61,429 nucleotides of DNA from Desulfotignum sp. (GTDB lineage: Bacteria > Desulfobacterota > Desulfobacteria > Desulfobacterales > Desulfobacteraceae). The notes under the pieces were generated by a model, which did not search any database, had not been told where the DNA came from, and worked only from the letters and a program-made list of their open reading frames with translations. Both the position numbers and the translations under genes were made by a program. The stretch spans positions 1 through 61,429 of the forward strand of contig JAIPDL010000010.1 in the NCBI GenBank assembly GCA_021737695.1, in the 5' to 3' direction. Each line of letters opens with the position of its first letter. Positions within the stretch are counted from its first letter, which is position 1. This document shows positions 24,629-33,719 of this stretch, in pieces.

Positions 24629-25528
24629 ATGAAAAAAAGAATGAAACTGGGACTTCACACCTATACCCTTCATTTGTGGGGCCTGGGACAGAACTGGGGG
24701 ATTCAGGCCGATCCCCGGCCCAAGGAAATCGATCTGTTCCAGCTCATGGACCTGGCTGTGGAATGGGGACTGGACGGGCTGCACATCACGGGGTGTGATC
24801 TGGAAACCAAGGACGATGCCCGCCTGGCAACGGTCAGAGACGCTGCTCAGGATCACGGCCTGTATCTGGAGTACAATTTTTCCCGGGACGAGGAGTTTGA
24901 TCCCCGGCTCACCGACACCCTGGAAAAAGGGATCGATATTACCCATAAAATCGGGGCCGACCTGGCCAAGTTGAGCCTGGATATCCGTCGGCCCCGGCCT
25001 TTGTACGGTTCCTGTTTCCACCCCAAAGTCATGCGGCAGCTGTGTGATGTCCATGAAGAGATTCTTGCCGTCCTGCCGCTGCTGGAAAAAACCGGCATCA
25101 AACTGGCCGTGGAAAACCATACGGAAACCTTTGCCGATGAGATCCTCTGGGTGATCCGTCAGGTGAACCATCCCCTGGTGGGGGCGTGTGTGGACACGGT
25201 GAATTCCATGGGGGTTTTGGAAAATCCGGAACAGGCCGTGGAAAAGCTGGCCCCATATGCGTTCTGCAACCATTTCTGCGATCACAAGCTGACAAGGGAC
25301 CAGTTCGGCATCCGGTTCCACGGGGTGGCCCTGGGCGACGGGGACATAGACTGTTTCAAAACCCTGCAGATCATTTGTGACCAGTCTCCCACGGACCGCA
25401 TCACCTTTGAGATCGAATGGGACATGGGGGATGATTCCCTGGAGGTGGCCCGGGAAAAAGAGATGGCGGCCTGCAAAAAAAGCATTCAATATGCCAGGGA
25501 AATGTTGAAAATCGGCCGGCCCGTTTGA
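24629..25528 (+). CDS. Sugar-phosphate isomerase/epimerase-like TIM-barrel protein
   Basis: 299 aa of the xylose-isomerase-like/AP-endonuclease-2 superfamily. The metal ligands appear at expected places: LAVENHTETF (Glu), ACVDTVNSMG (Asp), HFCDHKL (His), RFHGVALGDGDID (His, then Glu-type region), FEIEWD (Glu). CAGGAGG precedes the ATG. The protein starts KKRMKLGLHTYTLHLWGLGQNWG, typical for barrel strand 1. Substrate unknown. It stands alone, 71 bases before the histidine kinase gene. Confidence 0.82.
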   Translation: MKKRMKLGLHTYTLHLWGLGQNWGIQADPRPKEIDLFQLMDLAVEWGLDGLHITGCDLETKDDARLATVRDAAQDHGLYLEYNFSRDEEFDPRLTDTLEKGIDITHKIGADLAKLSLDIRRPRPLYGSCFHPKVMRQLCDVHEEILAVLPLLEKTGIKLAVENHTETFADEILWVIRQVNHPLVGACVDTVNSMGVLENPEQAVEKLAPYAFCNHFCDHKLTRDQFGIRFHGVALGDGDIDCFKTLQIICDQSPTDRITFEIEWDMGDDSLEVAREKEMAACKKSIQYAREMLKIGRPV

Positions 25529-25599
25529 AGGTTTGACGAACCGCATCCGACCTGCTATGAAAAGGCAGCTTTTTTCTTTAACCTGAAAAAGAGGGTGCC

Positions 25600-27180
25600 A
25601 TGGCAAAGGATGCACCGGTGAAAACGGTCCTGGCAGACAATTTGACCGGTTTCAGACTGGATGCGCTGCTTGAGCGGCATCGGGAACGGATTATTCGTGA
25701 GTGGCGGGACCGGCTCTTCAAAGAAGTGTCTGACAACTATGCCGCCAGGAATCCGGATGAGCTGGGCAAAACCACAGCCCGGGCCTATGATGCATTTTTT
25801 CATGTGCTGGCTGAAAATGACTACACCGCCATCCACCGATTCATCAATGAAATTACCAGTATCCGGCTGGAATCGGGATTTCCCCTGGACGATGTGCAAA
25901 AGGCCTTCGAACTTTTCAGAATACTCATTGTTCCGGTGCTGGTGAAGGAATCCCCCAAAGCATGTCTGTGCCGCCACATCGAACAGGTGAATACCTGCCT
26001 GGCCTATACCATTCACCGGTTTTCCAACCATTTCCAGAAAATGCATGAAACCTGTCTCAAGGAATATGCGGACCGGCTGGAACAGGATGTCGCTGCCCGA
26101 ACGGCCCAGTTGAAAGAGTCTGAGCACAAATACAAAACCCTGGTGGAAGAGATCAGTGACGGGTATCTGGTGCTGGAAGGCGAAAGGATCGCATTTGTCA
26201 ACCCGGCGTTCTGCCAGATGCATGGGATTGACACCCCCGAAGAGATCCTGATGACTTCGTTTTTAAGACTGGTTCATAAAAAAGATCAGACCGCCCTGCG
26301 GGAGAGGGTGATCCGGAATCCATTGGACAACACGGTTCCGGCGGTGTTTGAATACCGGCGCCTGGGCAAAGAAGGCCGGGCCCTGCCCACGGAAATGGGG
26401 TGCCGGCCGTCCCGGTTCGAGGGCCGGGAATACACCTTGTGCATTGTCCGGGATATCACCCGGCGGGTGAAACTGGAGAAAAAAAGCCGGCAGATGGAAC
26501 GTATGGCCTATATCGGCCAGATCACGGCATCGTTGTCCCATGAGATCCGCAACCCGTTGTCCTCCATCAAGATGAACCTGCAGATTCTGGGACAGAACAA
26601 CGGGTTTGCCGGCAACGACGAAAAGCGGCTTCAGATCACCCAGACCGAGATTCAGCGGTTGGAAACGATTCTTCAGCAGCTGTTGGATTTTGCCAAACCT
26701 ATTTCTTTGGCCCCGGGTCCCGTGAATGTCAATGATGTGGTGAATTTCTGCGTGACCCTGCTGGATGTGAAATTTCGCAAAATTCAGGCGTCATGCCGGG
26801 TCGATCTGGAGCCATCCCTTCCGGATATCACGGCGGATAAGGCGAAAATCGAACAGGTGGTGATCAATCTTTTGCTCAATGCCCTGGATTCGATCCGTCC
26901 GGCAGGAAATGTCTTTGTTTCTACCGGGGTTCAAACGCAGAACATGAAAACGGTTGTCTTCATCCGGGTGTCGGATGATGGAGACGGAATTCCCCCGGAT
27001 CTGATTCCCCATATATTCGAACCGTTTTATACCACCAAAATGAAAGGAACGGGACTGGGTCTGGCCAATGTCAAACAGATGGTTCAGGCCCATGATGGAT
27101 TTGTCCATGTGAAAGCTGGAAAAACGTGCGGCACCGTATTTGAGGTGTGTCTGCCCTGTGAAGGAGATGTCCGTGGCTGA
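25600..27180 (+). CDS. RsbRD-PAS sensor histidine kinase
   Basis: 526 aa, no membrane helix, so a cytosolic sensor. Residues about 15-140 look like an RsbRD-type N-terminal sensor (LLERHRERIIREWRDRLFKEV...IRLESGFPLDDVQKAFELFR), then a PAS domain (about 170-290; EISDGYLVLEGERIAFVNPAFCQMHG), HisKA with His314 in SLSHEIRNPLSS, and HATPase_c with QVVINLLLNALD, DDGDGIPPDLIPHIFEPF and GTGLGL. The last codons overlap the start of the sigma-54 response regulator, its obvious partner. The signal is unknown; downstream genes suggest aromatic-acid availability. Confidence 0.88.
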   Translation: MAKDAPVKTVLADNLTGFRLDALLERHRERIIREWRDRLFKEVSDNYAARNPDELGKTTARAYDAFFHVLAENDYTAIHRFINEITSIRLESGFPLDDVQKAFELFRILIVPVLVKESPKACLCRHIEQVNTCLAYTIHRFSNHFQKMHETCLKEYADRLEQDVAARTAQLKESEHKYKTLVEEISDGYLVLEGERIAFVNPAFCQMHGIDTPEEILMTSFLRLVHKKDQTALRERVIRNPLDNTVPAVFEYRRLGKEGRALPTEMGCRPSRFEGREYTLCIVRDITRRVKLEKKSRQMERMAYIGQITASLSHEIRNPLSSIKMNLQILGQNNGFAGNDEKRLQITQTEIQRLETILQQLLDFAKPISLAPGPVNVNDVVNFCVTLLDVKFRKIQASCRVDLEPSLPDITADKAKIEQVVINLLLNALDSIRPAGNVFVSTGVQTQNMKTVVFIRVSDDGDGIPPDLIPHIFEPFYTTKMKGTGLGLANVKQMVQAHDGFVHVKAGKTCGTVFEVCLPCEGDVRG

Positions 27181-28522
27181 TCTGCTCATTGTGGATGATG
27201 AATCCACCATTCTGGAATCCATTTCCATGTTCATGGTGGAAAAGGGCCATGCCGTTCATACGGCGGCCACGGTCAAACAGGCTTTGGAACTGTTTGAAAA
27301 GACAAATCCCCAGGTGGTGATCCTGGATATAAGGCTCACGGACGGGTCCGGACTGGACGCGCTCAAACAAATGAAGGCGGTCAATCCCCTGGCAAGGATC
27401 ATCATGATTACGGCGTTCCAGGACATGGAAACCACCATTGAAGCCATGAAACTGGGGGCATATGATTATATCCACAAGCCCCTGGATGCCGTGGAACTGG
27501 ACAATACCGTGGCCCAGGCCATTGAGAGTCTGGAACAGGACCGGAAACACACGGAGTTTTCCGACGGACCGGCCGGATTTGACCGGGGAGTGATCGTGGG
27601 CAGCAGCCGGGCCATGAAAGATGTGTTCAAGATGATCGGCATGCTGTGCCAGAACCGGGCCACGGCCCTGATCACGGGTGAGACGGGCACGGGCAAGGAG
27701 CTGGTGAGCCGGCGGATTCACTTGAGCAGTCCGGACAAAGACAAGCCCTTTATCACCTTTGACTGTTCCGCCGTGGTCAATACCCTGCTGGAAAGTGAAT
27801 TGTTCGGCCATGAAAAAGGGGCGTTCACCGGGGCTGTGACCCAGCGGCCCGGAAAAATCGAGCTGGCAGGGGACGGGACTCTTTTTCTGGATGAAGTGGG
27901 GGAATTGCCGTTGAACCTGCAGGCCAAGCTGCTGGGGTTTCTGGAAAGAAAAGAATACATGCGGGTGGGGGGGTGCAGCAGCCTGACTTCCCGGTGCCGG
28001 ATCATTGCGGCCACCAACCAGGATCTGAGCCAAATGGTCAAGGAGAAAGAATTCCGGGCCGATCTGTACTACCGGCTCAAGGTGGTCACCATCACCCTGC
28101 CGTCTTTGAAGGACCGGCTGTCAGATATCCCGCTGCTGGTGGATCATTTTATCCGCAAATGTGCCCATGATCTGGGAGTCAAACCCATGCAGCTTCAGGA
28201 TGGATGTATTGAGCGGCTCAAATCCCATACCTGGACCGGTAACGTCCGGGAACTGGAAAATGTGATTATTTCTGCGGCCATCCGGTCCCGGGGAAATGTG
28301 ATTCTTTTGGAAACCCTGGATGCGTTGCTGTCCGGCACCGCGCCAAAGGTGAGCCGGTATCCGGCATCCCAGTCTCTGGCCCAGGTGGAGAAACGGCATA
28401 TTGAAGCCGTGCTGGCCTCGGTTCAGTGGAACAAGACCCGGGCCTCCCGGATTTTGAAAATCTCCCTGCCCACCCTGCGAAAAAAAATACATAAATATCA
28501 GTTGTCACCCAATTCCGGATGA
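27173..28522 (+). CDS. Sigma-54-dependent response regulator (NtrC/AtoC type)
   Basis: 449 aa from GTG 27173, which has AAGGAGATGTCC before it and overlaps the kinase stop by eight bases. Receiver domain with LLIVDDEST and phospho-acceptor Asp in VVILDIRLTDGSG; AAA+ domain with GETGTGKE, the sigma-54-contact motif GAFTGA, and DGTLFLDEVGELP; C-terminal Fis-type helix-turn-helix TRASRILKISLPTLRKKI. A canonical sigma-54 promoter follows at 28655, so the likely targets are the symporter and CoA-ligase genes downstream. Confidence 0.92.
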   Translation: MADLLIVDDESTILESISMFMVEKGHAVHTAATVKQALELFEKTNPQVVILDIRLTDGSGLDALKQMKAVNPLARIIMITAFQDMETTIEAMKLGAYDYIHKPLDAVELDNTVAQAIESLEQDRKHTEFSDGPAGFDRGVIVGSSRAMKDVFKMIGMLCQNRATALITGETGTGKELVSRRIHLSSPDKDKPFITFDCSAVVNTLLESELFGHEKGAFTGAVTQRPGKIELAGDGTLFLDEVGELPLNLQAKLLGFLERKEYMRVGGCSSLTSRCRIIAATNQDLSQMVKEKEFRADLYYRLKVVTITLPSLKDRLSDIPLLVDHFIRKCAHDLGVKPMQLQDGCIERLKSHTWTGNVRELENVIISAAIRSRGNVILLETLDALLSGTAPKVSRYPASQSLAQVEKRHIEAVLASVQWNKTRASRILKISLPTLRKKIHKYQLSPNSG

Positions 28523-28561
28523 AAGAAACGTTCTAGTCTGCAACGTTTCTTTCTGTTTTTG
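28521..28561 (+). terminator. Rho-independent terminator of the kinase/regulator operon
   Basis: GAAAGAAACGTT pairs exactly with AACGTTTCTTTC across a nine-base loop, then TGTTTTTG follows. The hairpin begins within the stop codon of the regulator gene. Because it is a 33-bp dyad about 118 bases upstream of a sigma-54 promoter, it might also serve as an activator site. Confidence 0.75.
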
Positions 28562-28654
28562 TATCCCTTCTTTTTTGTTTCGCCGGCCGTCGCCAAAATC
28601 ACATCGCCGGTAATCACCGGGTGTTTCAGTTATAATGCAGCCGTATTGTAATCA

Positions 28655-28670
28655 TGGCACATGAATTGCT
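28655..28670 (+). promoter_or_regulatory. Sigma-54 (-24/-12) promoter
   Basis: TGGCACATGAATTGCT matches the consensus TGGCAC-N5-TTGCW exactly. It lies 157 bases before the start of the small symporter subunit and directly downstream of a sigma-54 activator gene. Confidence 0.88.
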
Positions 28671-28826
28671 CTTGCCTATTTAGATAAATGATTTAATGCA
28701 GCGCATAAGACACACAACAGCCATTAAGAAACACATCCGGGTTTCAAATAACCCGGATTGAAAAGCAGGCGGTTTCATAACTATTTTAATTTTTTCGCGC
28801 CAAAAGCGCAAAAGGAGGAAACGCAC

Positions 28827-29108
28827 ATGTCCGCAGAAGCGAACAAACGGAAAAACCTGGGTTTCTTAATCGTGTTTGTTGTACTCACTGTTCTGTGCTG
28901 GTGCCCCATCGGGTATGGCCGGTACGGCGAGGTGGATCTGATCATGGGAATGCCTTCCTGGGCATTTGTGTTGCTTGTGATCGGGGCACTGCTGTTCATT
29001 CTTGAATGGGTCTATCTGTTCAAAACCGATCTGGCGCTGTATGACAGGGATGTGGCGGAAATCGTGGATGCTTTGAAAAAAATTGATATGGAGGACACCC
29101 GCTCATGA
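28827..29108 (+). CDS. Small two-helix membrane protein, partner of sodium symporter
   Basis: 93 aa with two hydrophobic helices (NLGFLIVFVVLTVLCWCPIG and SWAFVLLVIGALLFILEWVYL) and a charged C-terminus. AAGGAGG precedes ATG 28827. It overlaps the symporter start by four bases (ATGA), the arrangement seen for small subunits of sodium:solute symporters (compare the YhdT/PanF and YjcH/ActP pairs). Sequence family not firmly recognised. Confidence 0.75.
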   Translation: MSAEANKRKNLGFLIVFVVLTVLCWCPIGYGRYGEVDLIMGMPSWAFVLLVIGALLFILEWVYLFKTDLALYDRDVAEIVDALKKIDMEDTRS

Positions 29109-30598
29109 TTGCTGTCATTATTATCACCAGCTTATGTTTCGTATCCGTGTTCATCAGTTATGTGGCGTTTCGCAAGGGATTCACCAAAAGTGCGGATGAT
29201 TATTTTGTGGCCGGCTCCAGCCTGGGGTATTTTGTGCTGATTTTCAGTCTTCTGGCTTCGTTTTTAAGCGCGTTTTCCATGTTCGGGATGTCCAGTTTCG
29301 GATACCGTTTAGGATATGGGTCCCTGTATGTGCTCACGGCCAACCTGGTGCCTCTGGGGTTTTTATGGTATTTCATGCACAAAAAAACCTTTCTTTTAGG
29401 CCGGGCCAGAAAATGGATGACCATGGGAGCCCCGTTTGGTGAACGGTACGGCACCCCCATGAAAATCATTCTGGTGCTGGTGGTGCTCGTGGCTTCCGTT
29501 CCCTATGTGGTGGCCCAGATCCAGGGCATTGGTGTGATGCTGGAAGCCATGAGCGACGGGATCATCTCCTTTCGTCTGGGCCTGTTTTTCGTGCCGTTTT
29601 TCATCGCCATCTATTTGATGATGGGAGGCATGAAAGGAGCGGCCTGGGTCAATGCCATCCAGGGCGTGTTTTTTTCGATCATGGTGTTTGTGCTGTTTTT
29701 TTTCGTGATGATGAAAAACGGGGGATTCGTGCCCACCATGGAGCTGGTCATGGCCAAGCATCCCAACCTGTTTCAGATCGGCTGGGCCGGGGGCAAGGTG
29801 TGGAGCTATCCCATGATTTTCGGCATGGCTTCAGCCATGGCTCTGGGATGTGTGTGTTTTCCCCAGCCTTATATGCATGCCTATTCCAGCCGGTCGGTCC
29901 GGGGATTGAAAGCCATGTTTCTGTCCTTTGGCGGTATCTGCCTGTTTGTTATCACCATGCCCACACTCATCGGGGTTGCCGGCAATGTCATTGTGCCGGG
30001 ACTCAAAGGGGTGGAGGCGGATAAAATTTACGGGCTGGTGGCTGCCGCCACCATGCCGGACTGGCTGGCGGCCCTGGCTGTGGCCGGCGGATTTACGGCG
30101 GCCATGTCCACGGTGAACGGTCTGGTTTTCGGCAATGCCGTCAACCTGTCTTTGGATGTGGTCAAGACCATACGGCCCCAGACCCAGCCGGGCGAATACA
30201 TCACCCTGGCAAGGATTTTTGTGGCCATCATCATGGCCGTCTGTGTGTGGATCGCCTGGAATCCCACCACCCCCGTGGCAGAATTGTCTGTCATTGCTTT
30301 TGGGACTGTGGCCGTGACTTTTTTTTCCCTGTGGGGGGCCTACTACTGGAAACGCGCCACAGCTAAGGGTGCGATCCTTTCCACACTGTCCGGTGTTTTT
30401 ATGAATGTATTATTCTTTGTAATAGGGGGCAAGAACATGGTGCTCTTCCCCCAGAAGTTCATGTTCCAGCTGAACGGATTTCTGGCATCCTTCATTATCG
30501 CCGGTATCGTATTTTTTGTGGCCTCGTGGTTGACCACACCCGGAAAAATCGAAGAAAAAAGTTTGAAACTTTTTTTCCATCCGATGTTGGAAAAATAA
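29105..30598 (+). CDS. Sodium:solute symporter (SSS family)
   Basis: 497 aa, 12-13 helices. Seen: YFVAGSSLGYFVLIFSLLASFLSAFSMFG in helix 1-2 (the sodium-site region), MGGMKGAAWVNAIQGVFF, and AVAGGFTAAMSTVNGLVFGNAVNLSLDV (helix 8 with the conserved AAxMST-type motif). Between a small partner protein and a benzoate-type CoA ligase under a sigma-54 promoter, uptake of an aromatic carboxylate is the best guess. Confidence 0.88.
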   Translation: MIAVIIITSLCFVSVFISYVAFRKGFTKSADDYFVAGSSLGYFVLIFSLLASFLSAFSMFGMSSFGYRLGYGSLYVLTANLVPLGFLWYFMHKKTFLLGRARKWMTMGAPFGERYGTPMKIILVLVVLVASVPYVVAQIQGIGVMLEAMSDGIISFRLGLFFVPFFIAIYLMMGGMKGAAWVNAIQGVFFSIMVFVLFFFVMMKNGGFVPTMELVMAKHPNLFQIGWAGGKVWSYPMIFGMASAMALGCVCFPQPYMHAYSSRSVRGLKAMFLSFGGICLFVITMPTLIGVAGNVIVPGLKGVEADKIYGLVAAATMPDWLAALAVAGGFTAAMSTVNGLVFGNAVNLSLDVVKTIRPQTQPGEYITLARIFVAIIMAVCVWIAWNPTTPVAELSVIAFGTVAVTFFSLWGAYYWKRATAKGAILSTLSGVFMNVLFFVIGGKNMVLFPQKFMFQLNGFLASFIIAGIVFFVASWLTTPGKIEEKSLKLFFHPMLEK

Positions 30599-30619
30599 TT
30601 ATTTAGGAGGAAGTGATTT

Positions 30620-32194
30620 ATGGAACTTGAATATCTTGGAATGGAAAGATTCAATGCAGCCGATTATTTTCTGGACCGTAACATCCGGGAAGGCAGAGAA
30701 GACAAGATTGCCGTGGTGTGTGAAGACCGGAAACTGACCTATGGAGAACTGACAAAGCAAGCCAACCGGTTCGGCAACGCCCTGCTGGCATCCGGTGTCC
30801 GCATGGAAAACCGGGTGGCCCTGCTGATGCTGGACATGGAACTGTACCCGGCCGCATTTCTGGGGGCCATTAAAATGGGCGGAGTCCCCATCTGTCTGAA
30901 TACCTTGATGCGGCCCAAAGATTATCTGTATTTTTTAAATGACAGCCGGGCCCGGGTTCTGGTGGTGGATGAATCTTTGTATGCCAATATCGAGGAAATC
31001 AAATCCGATCTTATGTTTCTGGAAAAGATCGTGGTGGTGAACCCTCAGGACGAAAAACCGGATACCGTGTCCTATGACGCATTTGTTCAGGGCCAGCCCG
31101 ATACCCTTGACCCGGCGCCCACAGGTCCGGATGATGCCTGTTTCTGGCTGTACAGTTCCGGCTCCACGGGCAAACCCAAAGGCACGGTGCATTTGCAGCA
31201 TGACATGCTGTTTTCTGTGGAAACCTATGGCAAACAAGTGCTTAAAATCCGGGAAGATGATGTGTGTTTTTCCGCTGCCAAGATGTTTTTTGCCTATGGC
31301 CTGGGCAACAGCCTGTATTTTCCCTTCAGCGCCGGGGCGACCACCGTGCTGATGCCGGACCGGCCGACGCCGCAAACCGTGTTTGATACCATTGCCAGGT
31401 ACAACCCCACCCTGTTTTATGGCGTTCCCACCCTGTATGGCGCCATGCTGGCCCATGAAGAAGGAAGCATGGCCGGGGTCCGGTTGTGCACGTCTGCCGG
31501 CGAAGCATTGCCGGCCCATCTGTTCAACCGGTGGAAAGAACGGTTCAACGTGGATATCCTGGACGGCATCGGATCCACGGAAATCAGCCATATTTATATT
31601 TCCAATCGGACAGAAGATATCCGGCCGGGTTCCACGGGTCAGCTGGTACCTGGATACGAGGTAAGGATTGTGGATGATCAGCTCAATGACGTACCCAAAG
31701 GAGAGATCGGCACCGTGCTGATTAAAGGCGACAGCACGGCCGCTTATTACTGGAACAAGCATGAAAAAACCAAAGAAGCCATGCTCGGAGACTGGTTCAA
31801 TACGGATGACAAGTTTTTTGTTGATGAGGACGGATTTTTCTATTATGTGGGCCGGTCCAACGACATGCTCAAAGTGGGCGGCATCTGGGTGTCTCCCATT
31901 GAAGTGGAAGCCTGCCTTATCGGTCATCCAGCCGTGCTGGAAAGTGCCGTGGTGCCGGGCAGAGACGATGAAAACCTGGTGAAACCCAGTGCCTATATCG
32001 TTTTGAACAAAGGATTCGAACCTTCCCTGGAACTGGAAAAAGAGATCAAATCCTATGTGAAAAAAGAGCTGGCCCACTACAAGTTTCCCCGGTGGGTCAA
32101 CTTTGTGGAAGATCTGCCCAAAACCGCCACGGGCAAGGTCAAGCGGTTTGAGCTTAAGGGAAAGGAAGAAGACCGGACCCGACTGGCCAGTTAA
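30620..32194 (+). CDS. Benzoate-CoA ligase family acyl-CoA synthetase
   Basis: 524 aa AMP-forming ligase. P-loop YSSGSTGKPKGTVH, LDGIGSTEISHIYISN, and the A8-A10 motifs (GDWFNTDDKFFVDEDGFFYYVGRSNDMLKVGGIWVSP, C-terminal PKTATGKVKRFEL with the adenylation lysine) are all present. Length and the N-terminal FNAADYFLDRNIREGREDKIAVVCED pattern match the benzoate-CoA ligase family (BclA/BadA), which also takes 2-aminobenzoate, 4-hydroxybenzoate or fluorobenzoates. Forms an operon with the symporter (21-base gap, AGGAGG site). No ring reductase lies in the window. Confidence 0.85.
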   Translation: MELEYLGMERFNAADYFLDRNIREGREDKIAVVCEDRKLTYGELTKQANRFGNALLASGVRMENRVALLMLDMELYPAAFLGAIKMGGVPICLNTLMRPKDYLYFLNDSRARVLVVDESLYANIEEIKSDLMFLEKIVVVNPQDEKPDTVSYDAFVQGQPDTLDPAPTGPDDACFWLYSSGSTGKPKGTVHLQHDMLFSVETYGKQVLKIREDDVCFSAAKMFFAYGLGNSLYFPFSAGATTVLMPDRPTPQTVFDTIARYNPTLFYGVPTLYGAMLAHEEGSMAGVRLCTSAGEALPAHLFNRWKERFNVDILDGIGSTEISHIYISNRTEDIRPGSTGQLVPGYEVRIVDDQLNDVPKGEIGTVLIKGDSTAAYYWNKHEKTKEAMLGDWFNTDDKFFVDEDGFFYYVGRSNDMLKVGGIWVSPIEVEACLIGHPAVLESAVVPGRDDENLVKPSAYIVLNKGFEPSLELEKEIKSYVKKELAHYKFPRWVNFVEDLPKTATGKVKRFELKGKEEDRTRLAS

Positions 32195-32243
32195 CAGCGG
32201 GCCGGCCGGATCTGTGTGACCGGCTTATCATCTTTGACGCAGG

Positions 32244-32282
32244 CCCCCTGTGCCCGGCACCCTCTTTGCCGGGCACAGGGGG
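32244..32282. terminator. 16-bp GC-rich hairpin between convergent genes
   Basis: CCCCCTGTGCCCGGCA and its exact complement flank a seven-base loop. It sits between the CoA-ligase stop (32194) and the methionine gamma-lyase stop (32343) and has no T-run. Probable bidirectional transcript end. Confidence 0.7.
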
Positions 32283-32342
32283 TATCCAGGAACACGTCCC
32301 CGTCCGTGGAATCTGACTTCAATTGATGGATACCTCTTTTTG

Positions 32343-33566
32343 TTAAACGCGGAACACTTTTTTTGCGGCCCGTTCCATCTGCTTCATGCGGGTATTAAGA
32401 TCGCCTGTAAATCCCAGGGCAATCCTGAGAAGTCCGGAAGACAGTCCCATTTTCTGCTGATCTTCCATCTTGATTTCAGACGATGTGGAGGAGCCGGAAC
32501 AGCTGATCAGGGTATCAAAATAGCCTAAAGAAACGGCGATCATACCAAAAGATTCTTCGTTCTGAAGCACGTCCATGAGTTCCTCCGCCTTTTCCTTTGT
32601 CCCGCAGTCCAGGGCCAGGATACCGCCCAGACCGTATCCTTCATTGGCCAGCTCTTTCGCCTTTTCATGTTGAGGATGATCCGGCAGGCCCGGATAGACA
32701 ACCCTGATCCCCATCTTTTTGAGCATTTCAGCCATGGCGGCCCCTCTTCTGCTGTGTTCGCGCATCCGGATGGGCAGATGGGGTATCCGCTGCAGCACAT
32801 CAAAGGCCACCCGGGGATCCATGGTCGGCCCGAGCAGCATGACCCTTCCCGTGTGCAGATCCATCAATTCTTGAATAAACGATTTGTCCGCGCATACAGC
32901 GCCTGCAATCAGATCACTTGCCCCATTGATATATTTGGTCAACGAATAGACAACGATATCAGCACCTAAAATTTTGGGACTGAAAATCAATGGAGAAAAG
33001 GTATTGTCTACGACCAGTTTGCTGCCTTGTGTGCGGGCAATTTTTGCAAGGGCGGGGATATCTGCAATCTTGAGGGTTGGATTCCCCATGGTCTCCGTAT
33101 AGATCACTTTTGTTTTTTCAGTGACGGCGGCCTTTACCGCTTCAATATCCGTGATATCAACAAACGTCGTCTTGATATTCATCTGGGGAAGCAGAGATTC
33201 AAACAGGGCATGGGTCCCGCCGTAAATAGTTTCACTGGCCACGATGTGATCTCCGCTGTAACATGTCTGGAGAATGGTACAGGAAATGGCAGACATGCCG
33301 CTGGCTGTACAGATAGCCGCTTGTGTCCCTTCCATGGCCGCAAGGTGTCGGGCCAGGACATCGACAGTGGGATTGAAATGACGACTGTACAGGAAGCACC
33401 CGCCCTGTTCAGGCCCTTTCAGGCCGTTGAAAATTTCCGGCATCGTCCCCGGATGCATGACGGTAAACGTGGCAGATCTTGAAATGGACGGCACAACGCC
33501 GCCGTGCTCACCGAATTCTCTGCGGGCATTGAGCAGCGCCTGTTCGGGGTTGTAAGTTTCCATCAT
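32343..33566 (-). CDS. Methionine gamma-lyase-like PLP enzyme (Cys/Met metabolism family)
   Basis: 407 aa. PLP-binding lysine in SLTKYINGASDLIAGAV; other conserved text includes YSRHFNPTVDVLARHLAAMEGTQAAICTASGMSAIS and DNTFSPLIFSP. Members cleave methionine to methanethiol, ammonia and 2-oxobutyrate, or act as cystathionine gamma-lyases/synthases; the choice cannot be made from sequence alone, and the usual active-site Cys of methionine gamma-lyase was not located with certainty. An Lrp-type regulator is divergently transcribed, which favours a catabolic, amino-acid-inducible role. Confidence 0.85.
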   Translation of the reverse strand: MMETYNPEQALLNARREFGEHGGVVPSISRSATFTVMHPGTMPEIFNGLKGPEQGGCFLYSRHFNPTVDVLARHLAAMEGTQAAICTASGMSAISCTILQTCYSGDHIVASETIYGGTHALFESLLPQMNIKTTFVDITDIEAVKAAVTEKTKVIYTETMGNPTLKIADIPALAKIARTQGSKLVVDNTFSPLIFSPKILGADIVVYSLTKYINGASDLIAGAVCADKSFIQELMDLHTGRVMLLGPTMDPRVAFDVLQRIPHLPIRMREHSRRGAAMAEMLKKMGIRVVYPGLPDHPQHEKAKELANEGYGLGGILALDCGTKEKAEELMDVLQNEESFGMIAVSLGYFDTLISCSGSSTSSEIKMEDQQKMGLSSGLLRIALGFTGDLNTRMKQMERAAKKVFRV

Positions 33567-33598
33567 AACCTCCTTTGAAGGATATGGATTAATGTTGG

Positions 33599-33613
33599 AA
33601 TGTTTGAAACATT
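33599..33613. promoter_or_regulatory. 15-bp palindrome between lyase and Lrp-type regulator
   Basis: AATGTTT-G-AAACATT is a perfect dyad about 35 bases upstream of the lyase start and 107 bases before the regulator start. An extra half site AATGTT lies just before it. It is a plausible binding site for the Lrp-type protein. Confidence 0.5.
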
Positions 33614-33719
33614 GTACGTAAGCGTATCAATTATCCAGTGAAATTTCCTTGCTTTTTCACCCTGAATCAGGCTACTCATTAGAAGATTCTTTTAGATTAT
33701 ATCGTTTAGGAGAAATATT

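Noticed and set aside
24416-25615. 399-codon open frame on the minus strand
   Set aside because: It is antisense to the TIM-barrel gene, whose plus-strand product has clear metal-ligand motifs and a ribosome-binding site. The minus-strand product is low in recognisable structure.
30935-32077. 380-codon open frame on the minus strand
   Set aside because: Antisense to the benzoate-type CoA ligase with all adenylation motifs in place.
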